Assembly (NCBI GenBank): GCA_964058805.1 | Contig: CAXKVV010000557.1 | Location: forward strand, 1-32,087 | Length of the DNA: 32,087 nucleotides | Direction: 5' to 3' | Origin: Schoenoplectus triqueter | Taxonomy: Eukaryota; Streptophyta; Magnoliopsida; Poales; Cyperaceae | Part shown: one piece after another, positions 8,931 to 19,679 of the stretch | How the letters are laid out: every line of letters starts with the position of its first letter | Position numbering within the stretch: the stretch's first letter is position 1 | Notes under the pieces: generated by a model | The model's database searches: none | What the model was told of the DNA's origin: nothing | What the model saw: the letters and a program-made list of their open reading frames with translations, nothing else | Position numbers and translations under genes: made by a program

Positions 8931-10309
8931 AGCCTGCAGAGTACACAATGGATACCATATCGTGAGATCCAGCGAGCTTCCAAATTGTGACAAACATAAA
9001 TAATGGAAAATCTTATATTATACATTGTGAAATGTTTAAGTTTTCAAATCTCAAATCAAAATATAATGAAAACACGTGATCTGTTATAAATAATCAAGGA
9101 AATTTATTTTATCTAACAATATTTTTTTATATAATTTATGAATAATAAAGAAGATAATACAGACTTGGAGAAAGATTTTATGACTTATGAGTGTTTGAAA
9201 AAGCTCTATAATTGAAACTTACTATCGAATTTGTTCATGACATCCCTTCTTGGATAGTTATTATGTAAAATATGCTTATTTTGAGTCCTAATAAGATATA
9301 TGCCATGAAAGAAAAATATAGTGAAAGAGGAAGAGTAAATATGAAGGTTGGGAATCCATTGATGATAGTTAACTTGAAAATCTTGATAATGAATTTTCAG
9401 ATGTAGGGGAAATATCACCGACTTACTCTGTAAGTTATAGTTATGATATATTGTTTCAAACTTTATATAATTTTAATTTTAAAATTCATCCGTTATACTT
9501 CCAAAGACCATTAAATCTAGACAAATGCACATTTTACGGAATTTAATGATTTTTGATGGAGTGCCAATAAAATTGAATTACATGATAGAACACAGCACAG
9601 TAAATATATTTAAGCAATAATTTCAAATCAAATTCCAATCAATCTGATTTTATAAAAAGTATTATGTTGATTGTTGAATTTGAAACTGAAAATGTAAGAA
9701 TTTAGAGCTTGACAGGTATATTACTGAAGTATTTAGATATGTTGAAATTTCTATCAATAAAATTAGAAATACTGACATCTTGATTACTAAAATTGTTCAA
9801 GATTAAATTGGAAAGTGAAAGTTATGAAATTTTAGAACAAGTATGTACATAATAGAATGTTTAGATTTATTATCATTATTATTATTTATTTCTAGAACTG
9901 CTATTATTATTACTGCTACTACTGCTATTTATTATTTTTATATAATTTATGCTCTGTAAAATCATAACCCAAATGTTCGAATAATCGAATTCCCTAAAAT
10001 TAGCACGATATAGATGGTTGAATTTGAATATAAAAAAATCATTGTTTCTTGTAATCTATATGTGTCGTCTATGCAATTCTTTTGTCTTCCAAAAAATTAA
10101 TTTGAAAAATTAACGATTTGATTTTTTTTGTTCACACTTTACAATAAATTAAATTAGTGAAAACAATCAAAAATAAAAAGAAATAAAAAAGATTGAATCA
10201 ACTATATTACTTTTCGATTGCCCCTGCAATAGAACTTATTCATATTTATTTATTTATTCATCCATAAGCCATCAAAGAAATGGACAAGATGAAAAAAAAA
10301 AACAGATTT
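8931..10309. other. AT-rich intergenic stretch
   Basis: I see no exon. At 9480-9570 an inverted pair (CAAAGACCATTAAAT and AATTTAATGATTTTTGATGG) looks like a fragment of the MITE core at 7962-8356. An imperfect ATT/ACT triplet run lies at about 9865-9945. Confidence 0.4.
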
Positions 10310-11971
10310 TCAAGGGCAATTTTTGCAGTTGCAAGAAATTAGCCGGAGGAAGCACCGTTCGGACGGCTGGCCGGGAACATTGCAGCTAATTTGAGCACAA
10401 CAATTGGGCTCGATGCGGCAATTCCGGCCTCCCGCGTCGCAGCATTTGCAATTGTGAGTGCACAGTTTTGTAGTCTCTTGTGGCATGTAGATCATATTAG
10501 ACATAGTCTCTGCTGTGCTAACGTTTCCGGTGTCATCAATTCCTGCTCCTGCATGCATATTAATGTTATGCATGTAATTAGTTTTGAGAGGAATTAATGT
10601 TGTTCAGGGTGCAACTGCCTTCGTCACTAGACTAGTAGTTTAATTTTTTTTGTTTTTAGCCTTTGTGTTTTGTTGTTGCTGTTTGTTCTTGTTAATATCT
10701 CTTTTTGGGATTCAAACTTTCTCAGGGTTAGCAAGTTCTGGGCTGGGTATTCTCTTCTTTCTGCTAATATATAGTTAGTTACTCTAGTTGTATGAACTGA
10801 TATTTTGATGTTTTCGGAAAGAAATAGAAACAAACAGATGGTTTTCTGCTTTTATCGAAAAATAAATATTGATGTTATATACTTTAAATAAGAGTACAAT
10901 ATAAAACTATTTGATATTGCAATAATATCAAATTAAAACTCATATAATGTTTTTTTTTTCTAGTAGTGGTGTTTCAAGGCGCCTATTCCGCATCCCATCT
11001 ATCAACGACATAAATGAAGAAAAAGCAACCAAGTTAATGAAAACACAGAAATAATATACTGATAGGGTTAAATCCAATCAGTATCAATCTATAAGTAAAA
11101 AAATATATTTATAAAAAAATTAAGATGTTTCAAACGTTCAGATATTACGAGCTTAGACGCTGAACCCAAAAATAATATTTCATAAGGGCTTTTAGGCGTT
11201 CCCCTATACAATATACATCTCGAGCTATATATTTCCGACTTCGAGATTATTTCACTAGCTCATCTCGAGATAGGTAGTCGCGAGCTCGATATCATCTTAT
11301 GGTTTTTGAATCCGACTATACTAATAACTGCTCATTACTATAAATAGTGATTATAATTGACCACATCCTTGATAACCGTCCACTACTATGAATAGCGGAC
11401 ATCATTGGTCATGGCCTGAAATAATACAACTAAATAAAATAAGTCAACCGACTCGTCTCTACAGGTAAGTGTTATTTTTAATACTATCCACTAATATTAT
11501 GGGCAAACCGACCATGATCCCTACGTCCTTCTTCCCCTATGTAAGGCCTCGCCTAGAACAAGGGATTCAGCTTTTACACACGCACGAGAGCTTATAGGTC
11601 AAAGTACCTTTTATGCACTCTCTACATATACTCACATCCAGTTTTATATTGACACGGCATGTCCCTCCTAAGGCAGGACGTATCAATATAATATTTAGAA
11701 AACATGGATTACAAAAACCAATTGCCAACTAATCAAATTTGTTGCAATGGGGAAATCAATTGTTCACGGAACAGCTAATTTGGATTACAGTAAATACTGG
11801 ACCTCAGTTTTCACTCAAACGTTTCTTTTTTAATTTCAACTTAAAATGAAATTATTAAAGAGATGAACTATCTGCTTTCTTCTTTTTTTCCTTTGTACCT
11901 TTATTGACCGGGGCCCACATAAGGAGGGGAATAACCAGCATGAGTAACACAAGTACACTTGAGTTCGCCAT
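10310..11971 (-). CDS. Small secreted 12-cysteine protein, two exons
   Basis: Exon 1 (11971-11899) encodes M-A-N-S-S-V-L-V-L-L-M-L-V-I-P-L-L-M-W-A-P, a clear signal peptide, and ends AAAG with a GT donor at 11898. Exon 2 (10548-10310) follows the acceptor TGCATGCAG. Both junctions are phase 1 and give Gly-25; the protein has 103 residues. A second AG six bases on would remove two residues. The C-terminal half holds 12 Cys spaced C-x3-C-x-CC-x6-C-x5-CC-x4-C-x9-C-x6-C-x-C-x2-C, ending N-C-K-N-C-P. The pattern, with I-S-C-N-V-P after the second CC, resembles an uncharacterised plant Cys-rich family that I recall as DUF7866; the name needs checking. Function is unknown; an extracellular disulfide-bonded peptide is an inference. 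The 1350-bp intron contains LTR-like sequence. An in-frame ATG eight codons upstream is possible but would bury the signal. Confidence 0.72.
11120..11695. mobile_element. LTR-like repeat sequence in the intron of the Cys-rich gene
   Basis: Unlike its surroundings this stretch is GC-richer and non-coding. Imperfect tandem units of 48 bp start at 11325 (TAACTGCTCATTACTATAAA) and 11373 (TAACCGTCCACTACTATGAA), with a diverged third near 11478 (CTATCCACTAATATTATGGG). A CCTATGTAAGGCCTCGCCTA stretch follows. Tandem units upstream of a TATA-like site and a GC-rich leader are the usual layout of an LTR U3/R region. No TG/CA ends, primer-binding site or target duplication could be fixed, so this is tentative. 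Confidence 0.35.
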
Positions 11972-11980
11972 GAAATAGTG

Positions 11981-12024
11981 AGAAGCAATCTTCATTTCAT
12001 CAAAAAAATAAGAAGCAATCTTCA
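11981..12024. repeat. 14-bp direct repeat just upstream of the Cys-rich gene
   Basis: AGAAGCAATCTTCA occurs at 11981-11994 and 12011-12024, a 30-base period. It falls 10 to 53 bases before the ATG on the minus strand. The frame stays open through it, so upstream reading continues without a stop back to about 12210. Confidence 0.7.
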
Positions 12025-12124
12025 CTGGCTCTTTTCCTTTCTGTGTTCCATCAATTATTTTGATAGCCTCTTTGCTATAACTGATGAGAAGTACCCCAAG
12101 ATAGATTTGAGATCTTGCCACCAA

Positions 12125-13498
12125 TAAATAACCCTGTTCTTGGTATTCTTTTCTTTGGAGATAAATATTGGTCTTTGATGGAGGATAGTGGAACTTTGTA
12201 AGGACTATTTGTTAGGATGATATAAAGAGGGAAAAAAAGGTTGAATGAACTCATTTTGTTTGGTTGAGTACTTAATACGATGGTTAAGTTTCAAGGTGTA
12301 ATTAAAGCTTTTATTCTGTTACTTCTAAAATTAGAATGCATGAAACAGAAACAAAGACCAACTAAAAATCAGGATAATGCAGTAAGTTTTTTTTTTTTTG
12401 TGACGTTTCATTCCATTAACTCTTCTATTTATATTGTGTCGGTTTGGCACGACCTCATGAGGTGAAAACGGAGAAAAAAAGTAAAATTGCCTAAAAGTGA
12501 GGTAATAAAATGTAATAAAAATTAAGTTATCATATTCTTCATCATTTTAATATGGTTCAGTTTTATTTCCTTGTATCGGACAAATCTGGACACGAAATTT
12601 AAAATTTTCAAACAATTAAATTAAAAAAAACTCTAAACTTAGAAGCAAACATATTAGCTACCTTAAGCTCTCATCTTTACTTAAAAAAGGAAAACGACTG
12701 TAACGTAACAATTTCAATTCCTCAGCAACTTTCTATATACTAGTTTTGTGCTCTTTTTTTTCCAAGTACCCAAAACCCTCAAAGGCTCAACAGCACAAGT
12801 TATAAACATATAAACATAACCAAAGAGAAGCACAAGCCTGCGAAAGCCGGCGAGATAATATATCGCTTATTTTATTTCCGAAAGATGAAAGCAAGATGTA
12901 AATACAATTTAAAAGATGTGTCACTAAGACCTACATCGGATGTTAACTACTTTAGTAAGGTACCATTGCTATTGTTAATTAACATCAAATTATATCAAAT
13001 GGAAAAAGAGAAAAGAAGATAAATAAAAGAAAGTGATTTCCAGTGACCACTATTTCAGTTCATCTATATGGATTATGAATGCTTTTAAGGATTGTTGCAA
13101 CTGCAATTTAGAACTTCATTTTATGAAAATAAAAGTGGATGCAGTTTTCACTACTGTATTGTTATATTCAAATTTAGTAAAAGCTAAGAGGCAATCTTGC
13201 TTCCAATTTCTGAAGGATTAATAAAAACCCGACCCGTTCGGCCAGGCATGGCTCAGTACGATCACATTACAACCACCAAACAACACCACACAAACCAAAT
13301 TTACATGAACCCGGTAAGAGAAAACAAAAACCAAAATTAGAAACAGACAAACACAAACCAACCTGGACATATCACACCCAACAAAACCAAGACAAACAAA
13401 GCCACCATCCTAATTTTGTTTCACATATACACAACTTAACCTTAACCTAACCGCAGGTATCAGTTAGAGAACGCACATCTCAAATCAGACAATCTAAT
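12125..13498. other. Intergenic region between the Cys-rich gene and the kinase gene
   Basis: No exon is seen. The right part must hold the 3' UTR of the kinase gene. The first AATAAA-type signal I see on the minus strand is AATAAAAT near 12875, about 620 bases after the stop. Nearer non-canonical signals are possible. Confidence 0.4.
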
Positions 13499-16400
13499 TC
13501 ATCTGACCCGGCACGTTGTCACGGCAGGGGAAGAACACTTTCGGCCAGGTATGGCCTGACAATTCAACTTGGTACGGGTAACCCGGTATTCAGGTACAAC
13601 CATGTCACCGATCCCACTGCTCTTGCCCTGCAAAGGTTCTAGAGTTTCAACCACATCACTCATGAGAGGCCGGGCTTTAGGGTTATGGCTGAGGCAGTAA
13701 TAGGCCAGACTACATGCCTTCTGGGCCCCACGAACCGAGTATTGACCCTCTAGCCGTGGGTCAATGATTTGGAGGCGGCGCTTATCATTTAGCTTGGGCC
13801 GGGCCCAGTCGACCAGGCTCTGCTCCTTACTGGGTCGTGTCTTGTCGACTGATTTACGCCCAGTTAAGAGCTCCAACAGAACAACACCAAAACTGAACAC
13901 ATCACTCCTTGATGTGAGATGACCTGCATTAGCACAAGCATTTTAAGTATAGGTACAAAGTTAAAACTAAAACTTATAAGGGAAGGTAATATAGTGGGTA
14001 CAATGTAGCGAAACTTGTATTCTGAAAAAAAAAATCACCCAAGCCCATATTTAATATGAAATTTGTTAAAGCAGCCATCTTTTCATTATTCTTAAAATAG
14101 TTAATACTATACACAAAAGTCTTACATCATGAAAGTTACAGATGTTGAGTTAATCATTCAATTCTTCCTTATTGGACTTATTTGATAAAAAAAGATTATC
14201 AATTTAAAGGCCTCTTCTCATCACTTTGGCATTGCTAACGATAGTTATTAATGCTGTCAGAAACCAAGTGAAAGACACACTAACAGTATTGAATTACTTG
14301 TCTTACTTCTTGACCAGTTGATCAGATGGTAAACAATTATGAGTTTTTCTGAGCTTGAACCTTCTTCCTTTTGCAAAGTTAACACTTTTTCAGGGGATTG
14401 AAAAAGCTCTTTTTTTCATTACAAATTTGTCCTTTTTCTTGGTTAGTTGGTGAGATGTCAGACTAACAGCAATAGGCCTAAACGACACAGAAAAAAGTTG
14501 ATGTAAGATGTTGATGTACAAATTAGCAGATGTAACTAAAACATATATCATACCAGTCATGACATATTCAGGGGCAGCATAGCCATAGGTACCCATGACC
14601 CGCGTTGACACATGTGTTTCATCCCCTTGTGGGCCCGCCTTTGCAAGGCCAAAATCAGACAGTTTGGCTGTATAATCCTTATTAAAGTAGAAATTGATTA
14701 TAGAACTTGTCAATAAACTATTTACAGATTTAAAAACACATTATAATTTATAAGCAGGTTACTTACAGAATCAAGTAAGATATTAGAGGTTTTAAAATCA
14801 CGATAAATAACTGGTCTCTCTGCATTGTGAAGAAAAGCAAGCCCTTTGGCTGCACCAAGTGCAATTGACATTCTAGTCAACCATGGTAAAGGTGTGGCTG
14901 TTTCTGCACCAAGAGAAAATATGAAAGAAAAAAGTAAATCAGTAAAACCCAATGAACTGTGTTTATAATTTTGTCTAGATTAATTCTGCATGTTTCTATT
15001 CAAAGACTGTTTGCAACTGACATCCAGCCATCACATACTAAGATAAGAGTGAGTGGAAAGGTATATTCAAATTAGTACAGAATGAAATATGTCAAAAGTG
15101 AATTACAAATCACAGATAGGAAAAAATGCATTTTGAAATAAATGAGTAAGTTATTTAATGATGAAATAAATATGTAAAAGAGAAAAATAATTACTTCTGA
15201 ATAGGTGATTTTCAAGACTTCCTCTGAACATGAATTCATAGACAAGAAGTCTATGATCATCCTCACAGCAATAACCAATTAATTTTACCAAATTTGGATG
15301 CCTCAGCTGTCCCAGAAAATTTACCTCAGTCTGCACAAAGACATCCTCTTGGTTAACAATACTTGAGCATTTCTTGAAATTTTCTTTAACATGCAAAAAA
15401 TCAAAACACCAGAGTTCAGAGATGGTATTGGAGTTCCCAGCTGTTGATTCTTTTTTTTTTTGACTTAAGGAGAGACTATCCCCCACCCCTTCTCATTGCC
15501 AAAATAACTGTAATACCCCAGCTGTTGATTCTTATTAATTTGTTCATCTCAAAGGTTATCATGCGGGGTCTGCTTCTGGGTAAGCATCAATAATCTTCTT
15601 CTTTTCAATTTCGCATCTTTCCTTTTCACTCAGCATCAGATTGAAGAAAATAGCATTCTAAAAAACTTTGGTAAATCAAGTAATATGAATAATTGAATAT
15701 GAAGCTCAAGAATGTAATAAGTTAACTTACAAGCCATTCCCTATGGCCTTGATGTCCATCTTTGTTAAGAACCTTAACAGCAACAGGCAGAGATTTCAAC
15801 CCCACCCGTACATTTTCATCAATATACCCTTTGTAAACCGTGCCAAAGCCGCCTTCACCAAGCACATAGTCAGGTCTGAAGCTCTTTGTGATTGTCTCCA
15901 GTTCAAACAAGGAGAACGCAATCACATTGGTGTAAATAGAGATGTTCTTAGAATCTTCTAAATTTCTTGGGGTTGATGGGTCACTCATGTCAGAGAAGGT
16001 GCGTGTGTGCTTCTTGTCATGTACTTGGAACATATGGAGCTGTTGCACTGTCCATCATTGGAGAAAGAAAATTCCTAATGAAATTTTGCATTTTGACCAA
16101 GTAGAATTTACTAGTATCATGCATGTGCTAATAAATCGAGAAGAAGAAAATTTATACATAGATATATCCTCATACTATATTCATGATTTCTATGAAACTT
16201 GTATGTGACTTGTGTCCTCATACATAGATATATCCTCATAACCAAATATTACCATAAATGCCCCTTGTATGTGACTTGCTCTCTAAAAGAAGAAGAGAGT
16301 GTTGGCTAAAGAGGATATCTTTCATATTTTTAATTCTATGAGATAGCATGACTAATTTTACAGGAAGCATGGAATTTCTCCTCTGAAAATTTGGAATGAC

Positions 16401-18360
16401 ACAAAAGTTCCTAACACAAAGGGGATGGCAAGTTGAGGAACTAAGCCGTAACTAAAAACCCATGCTTTCCTTTAACATACAATGTGTTGTCATGCTTTCT
16501 TTATGGGAATATTTTTGCATTAGAACATCAATGAATGAATCATGTACTGTATCATAAAGTAATCTAGCACAAGCCAGTTATGTTAGCTTAGGCAAACAAC
16601 CACAATAGGTGGTGCACTAACTAGTCTTTAAGCAAAAAGTACAGCTTCAAGATTTGAAAATACAAAATAAAATGTAAACTCACAAAACTCTTATTTTTTC
16701 TAAAGCATGTTTTCTGCTAATGGCCATTCGCCTCACCAAAAAGGAGGGCAAGGAAATAATCTTGAAAAATCCCTTAATATTTTTCAAGAGCATATTATAC
16801 TAAGCATTGTCCATATTATATTCAAAAAATATTATCTTTCTATTTCAATAAAAGTACTATCCAAGATATATAATGGGCTCAAGAAATGCAAACCAGAGCA
16901 GTAAAACTTGATTATGGCCTCAAGAAATCTTTTTTTTTGTTTATATTAAAACTCTCATATAACAACAAACATAGGCTAATTAAGTGGTATAGATATTCAT
17001 AAGACTATTAACACAGATAGAACATGGCAAGCGAGAAGACAGCAGCATTTTGCCTTTGTTAAATTATTCAAATGCCGAGTGTTTTTGACACTGTAGTTTT
17101 CACAATAAAATAGTTTTAGATCTGCTCAGTGTTCGCATGCAATTAAGCCACCTTTCCAGTAGAAGATTTGACTTTTTTAAGAATTGAACAAACACAAAAT
17201 TTTACAAAACTGCCAGACAATAAAGTAAATTTGGAGGAAAAAGAATACTCTGAGCAATTTACTAAAGGAAACTCTAAACGTAAATGTTTCCAAATAAAAT
17301 AAGGATATTTGAGGGCTAATTGAGTAAATAGACTAATAGGAAAGACAGCGATAGCTTATAAAGCAATGTGCCCCTCTGTAGAAATTGGAACCTATTCTGT
17401 CCACTGTTTAGCTCAACAAAGGAACAATTAATGCTGGAGCGCGTAGTGTTTTCCAACCAATATTCACATCTGAATTGAATATGAAACTAAATCACAATTT
17501 TACTTGGTTTCGCAACCAAAATCTGATTCAGATAATGCAGCATGATACAAGAAAACTTCAAAAAATTATGTCAATTAACTGAATTAATACTAACCAACAT
17601 AATATTCCAAAAACAAGAAGAAGGTTTTTACAACGAGAAGGAAATAACCCGCTAATTACCTCGATAAAGAACCAATACACTGGAAAAGGAAAAAAAAAAA
17701 CACAATCACGCCTCGTATTGCAACCCAAAGGGTGTGTTTAGATGGTGGAGAATAATATTGTTCTCACAATAATATTATTATTTTCGGATTAGTAATTATT
17801 TAAATATAAAATTAAAATAAAAAATAACAGTAAAATAATATTAATTCGCTAATTCATAAAAAATACTAAGTTAACGAACGTTCATAAAAATAAAAATAAA
17901 AATAACTTTTAAATTAATATGAAATAATATTAAATAAAATATTATAAAATAAGTAACTATTTTTTTCTTCTTAAATTTTTATTCAAATAATATTTTATTA
18001 ATCCGAAATAATAAAAATTAATATTTTTTATATTTTCTGAAATATCACTGACCTTATACTATTTTTAACTGCTATCCCAAACAATATTATTCTTACGTTC
18101 TTTCACCATGTAAACACACCCAAAAAAATAACAGAGCAAAAAGAATCAAATTTAGAAGCAACCCACTTGAATGGACCGACTACAAAGCAAAACCCAGATA
18201 TAAATTGGAATAAAACAGAAAATTTCCAAAAAATAATTGATGAGGAATCCAAATGGGACTGGTGAAGAAAGCAAATTTTGGGGAGAAAGGAAGAAAAGCT
18301 GAGACCTTGAGCGTGAGCAGCAACGACAGCATTCTCTTCTCTTGTTCCACAGTTGCCCAT
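13499..18360 (-). CDS. PBL8: RLCK-VII protein kinase, PBL8 type
   Basis: Six exons: 18360-18306, 16047-15731, 15330-15195, 14903-14767, 14677-14554, 13923-13499, all GT-AG and frame-consistent, giving 397 residues. The start M-G-N-C is an N-myristoylation and palmitoylation signal, placing the kinase at the plasma membrane. The kinase domain shows GEGGFG (82-87), catalytic Lys110 in V-A-V-K, helix-C Glu126, Y-R-D-F-K-T-S-N (203-210), D-F-G (223-225), [10 protein letters not shown] (239-248) and A-P-E (250-252). Arg before the catalytic Asp makes it an RD kinase; all key residues are present. It ends T-C-R-V-R. From memory it tracks Arabidopsis At5g01020 (410 residues) closely, including [15 protein letters not shown]. 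The family relays signals from surface receptors. The acceptor of exon 5 (TTTAATAAG) has a poor pyrimidine tract. N-D-K-R-R-L-Q-I-I is one residue shorter than I recall. Confidence 0.95.
14300..14440 (+). repeat. Possible tRNA-derived SINE remnant in kinase intron 5
   Basis: GACCAGTTGATCAGATGGTA resembles a pol III A box region and GAGCTTGAACCTTC, about 40 bases later, resembles a degenerate B box. A T-rich tail (CTCTTTTTTTC) ends the stretch. A similar head, TTGGTTAGTTGGTGAGATGT, begins at about 14439. No target duplication was found, so the call is weak. Confidence 0.25.
15436..15533 (-). mobile_element. 64-bp retroposon insert with 17-bp TSD in kinase intron 2
   Basis: CCCAGCTGTTGATTCTT occurs at 15436-15452 and 15517-15533 without mismatch. 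The 64 bases between end, read on the minus strand, in AGTCA plus a run of nine A. A perfect long target duplication and an A-tail are the signature of LINE-driven retroposition. The insert (containing GGGGGATAGTCTCTCC) is either a strongly 5'-truncated SINE tail or another short RNA copy. It lies in the transcribed orientation within intron 2 and breaks no exon. Confidence 0.8.
16154..16285. repeat. 66-bp imperfect tandem duplication in kinase intron 1
   Basis: ATACATAGATATATCCTCAT starts at 16154 and 16220, and CTTGTATGTGACTTG recurs with the same 66-base offset. The middles have diverged. Confidence 0.75.
17730..18121. mobile_element. MITE in kinase intron 1, GGGTGTGTTTA ends
   Basis: GGGTGTGTTTAGATGGTGGA on the left pairs with the complement of the right end, GGGTGTGTTTACATGGTGAA. 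Both arms then show AATAATATTGTT. The 392-bp interior is AT-rich with no ORF. AAA stands on both sides (17727-17729 and 18122-18124), which could be a 3-bp duplication as made by PIF/Harbinger (Tourist) elements, but A-runs match by chance easily. It sits about 190 bases after the exon 1 donor. Confidence 0.7.
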
Positions 18361-18372
18361 CTCTCTTCTCTT

Positions 18373-18396
18373 TCATTCTCCGATACTTGGCTTCAT
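18373..18396 (-). promoter_or_regulatory. uORF 1 of the kinase mRNA (7 residues)
   Basis: ATG at 18396 opens M-K-P-S-I-G-E and stops with TGA at 18375-18373. The stop overlaps the next ATG as ATGA, an arrangement that allows re-start into uORF 2. Its own start context is weak (C at -3, A at +4), so many ribosomes would scan past. Confidence 0.5.
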
Positions 18397-18587
18397 GCGC
18401 CTCCTGCTTGGATTTAAAGAAACGAGAGAGGGAGAAGCCCAAAGAGGCGAAGACTCGAAGAAGCGAGCGACAAATGGATAAATAGAGAGCGTCTGAACAG
18501 AGAGGAGCGAAAAGTGAAGTGACAGAGCGATGGAGATTTTGTGAGGGCGCAAGTTTGAAGATAGGTCCCTCAACTTCTGGAAATCTT

Positions 18588-18597
18588 TAAATATATT
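18588..18597 (-). promoter_or_regulatory. Candidate TATA element of the kinase gene
   Basis: On the minus strand GCAAATATATTTAAAG lies about 230 bases before the kinase ATG, followed by a pyrimidine-rich leader. A start about 30 bases on would put both upstream ATGs into the mRNA. A second TATTTA lies at about 18480, so the choice is uncertain. Confidence 0.3.
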
Positions 18598-18649
18598 TGC
18601 TTATGGCATTCATATATTTTATCTTGTCAATTCAGTCGGGGCCTACTCT

Positions 18650-19296
18650 TTGGGTGCAAATCGGATATGATTAGATAGTGATTAAAATTCTATTCATATT
18701 TGTTTTAAAATTTTAAATATAGATATAAATATTAATAGTTTTGGATACGAATTAAGATCGAATACAAATCGCATAATACACAAATATAAATAAAATGTGA
18801 ATATATTTCATATACTAAACTAAAATATTACAACATAATATTTTTCATGATACATCACTAATTATAAATTTTATATTATTATAATAATTAATTATTAACT
18901 ATTATTATATTATAAGTGATTTAATTAATATTTATCATTCTAAATTAGTCGCCAAAAAATTATAAAAACTAAAATATTAGTTAAAATATACTAAAAATAT
19001 AAAATATAAGAAAAAGTTATATATAAATTTAGTTGGATTTATAATCTATATTAAAAATCTAATTGAAAAATATATAATGGACCTTATTATTTGGATATCC
19101 GAATTTTAAAAATATTCGGATTCAGATAATTATCCATATTTATACCCATATCCCGTTCCAAATTGAAAATCATATTCATGTTTGTATCTGAAAAAAATTT
19201 ATCCATATCCATATTCATATCCAAATATCCATATCTGTTATTATTCCAATTCAGATTCAAATATGGTCAAATAATATCCGATCAGTTTGCATTGCT
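18650..19296. mobile_element. TAGGGRTG-type hAT-like element, copy 2
   Basis: TTGGGTGCAAATCGGATATG on the left faces a right end complementing to GCAATGCAAACTGATCGGAT. The right half is full of ATCCATATCC/CATATCCA words, the left half of GGATA-type words. The ends are decayed and no target duplication remains. It lies just upstream of the kinase promoter. Confidence 0.6.
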
Positions 19297-19679
19297 CCAG
19301 CAAAAATTGAAAAAAAATAATAGTTACGAATATAATACTAATTACAAGAATGTCAAATAATTTTAAAATGTACAAGCTTGATTAAATAAGAATCTTGTTG
19401 AGGCATATCAGTATTTACCATAAATTTACTAATTGTAGGGATATAAGAAAACGAGTTCCAAAAAATGAAAATATTATTTTTAAATATCCCACAAATAAAA
19501 TTTAAATGGAGAAGAATAATTGCTGCATTTGCCTCTAGAAAGTTTTCTATTGAACTATTATTAGTTCTAGTGTAAAGTTTATCAACGATCGATTCATAAT
19601 TACAGTTGTCTAAGGTATTATTTATTTAGTTACTCGATTTGATATATCTAATTAACTATAAGAAATATATTTTTAACAT

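Larger units (their letters stand above)
16017..18376 (-). promoter_or_regulatory. uORF 2 of the kinase mRNA, overlapping the main start
   Basis: The ATG at 18376 has A at -3 and lies 16 bases before the main ATG in a different frame. It reads through the kinase start, crosses the exon 1/exon 2 junction and ends at TGA 16019-16017, giving 33 codons after splicing (exonic parts 18376-18306 and 16047-16017). A ribosome starting here would bypass the kinase ATG, so it could lower kinase translation. This assumes the transcript starts upstream of 18396. Confidence 0.5.

Noticed and set aside
11855..12124. An 89-codon single-exon membrane protein
   Set aside because: The frame has no ATG at its upstream end, and its hydrophobic part is better explained as the signal-peptide exon of the Cys-rich gene, with the Lys-rich tail lying beyond a splice donor.
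15151..15486. Continuous frame through kinase intron 2 into exon 3
   Set aside because: The stretch before 15330 contains the retroposon insert and has no kinase similarity; the TGTGCAG acceptor at 15331 fits the family exactly.
18152..18573. Longer minus frames over the kinase start (beginning MGFSLS or MRDLSS)
   Set aside because: Both begin at TTG rather than ATG and belong to the kinase leader; only the ATG-started uORFs at 18396 and 18376 were kept.
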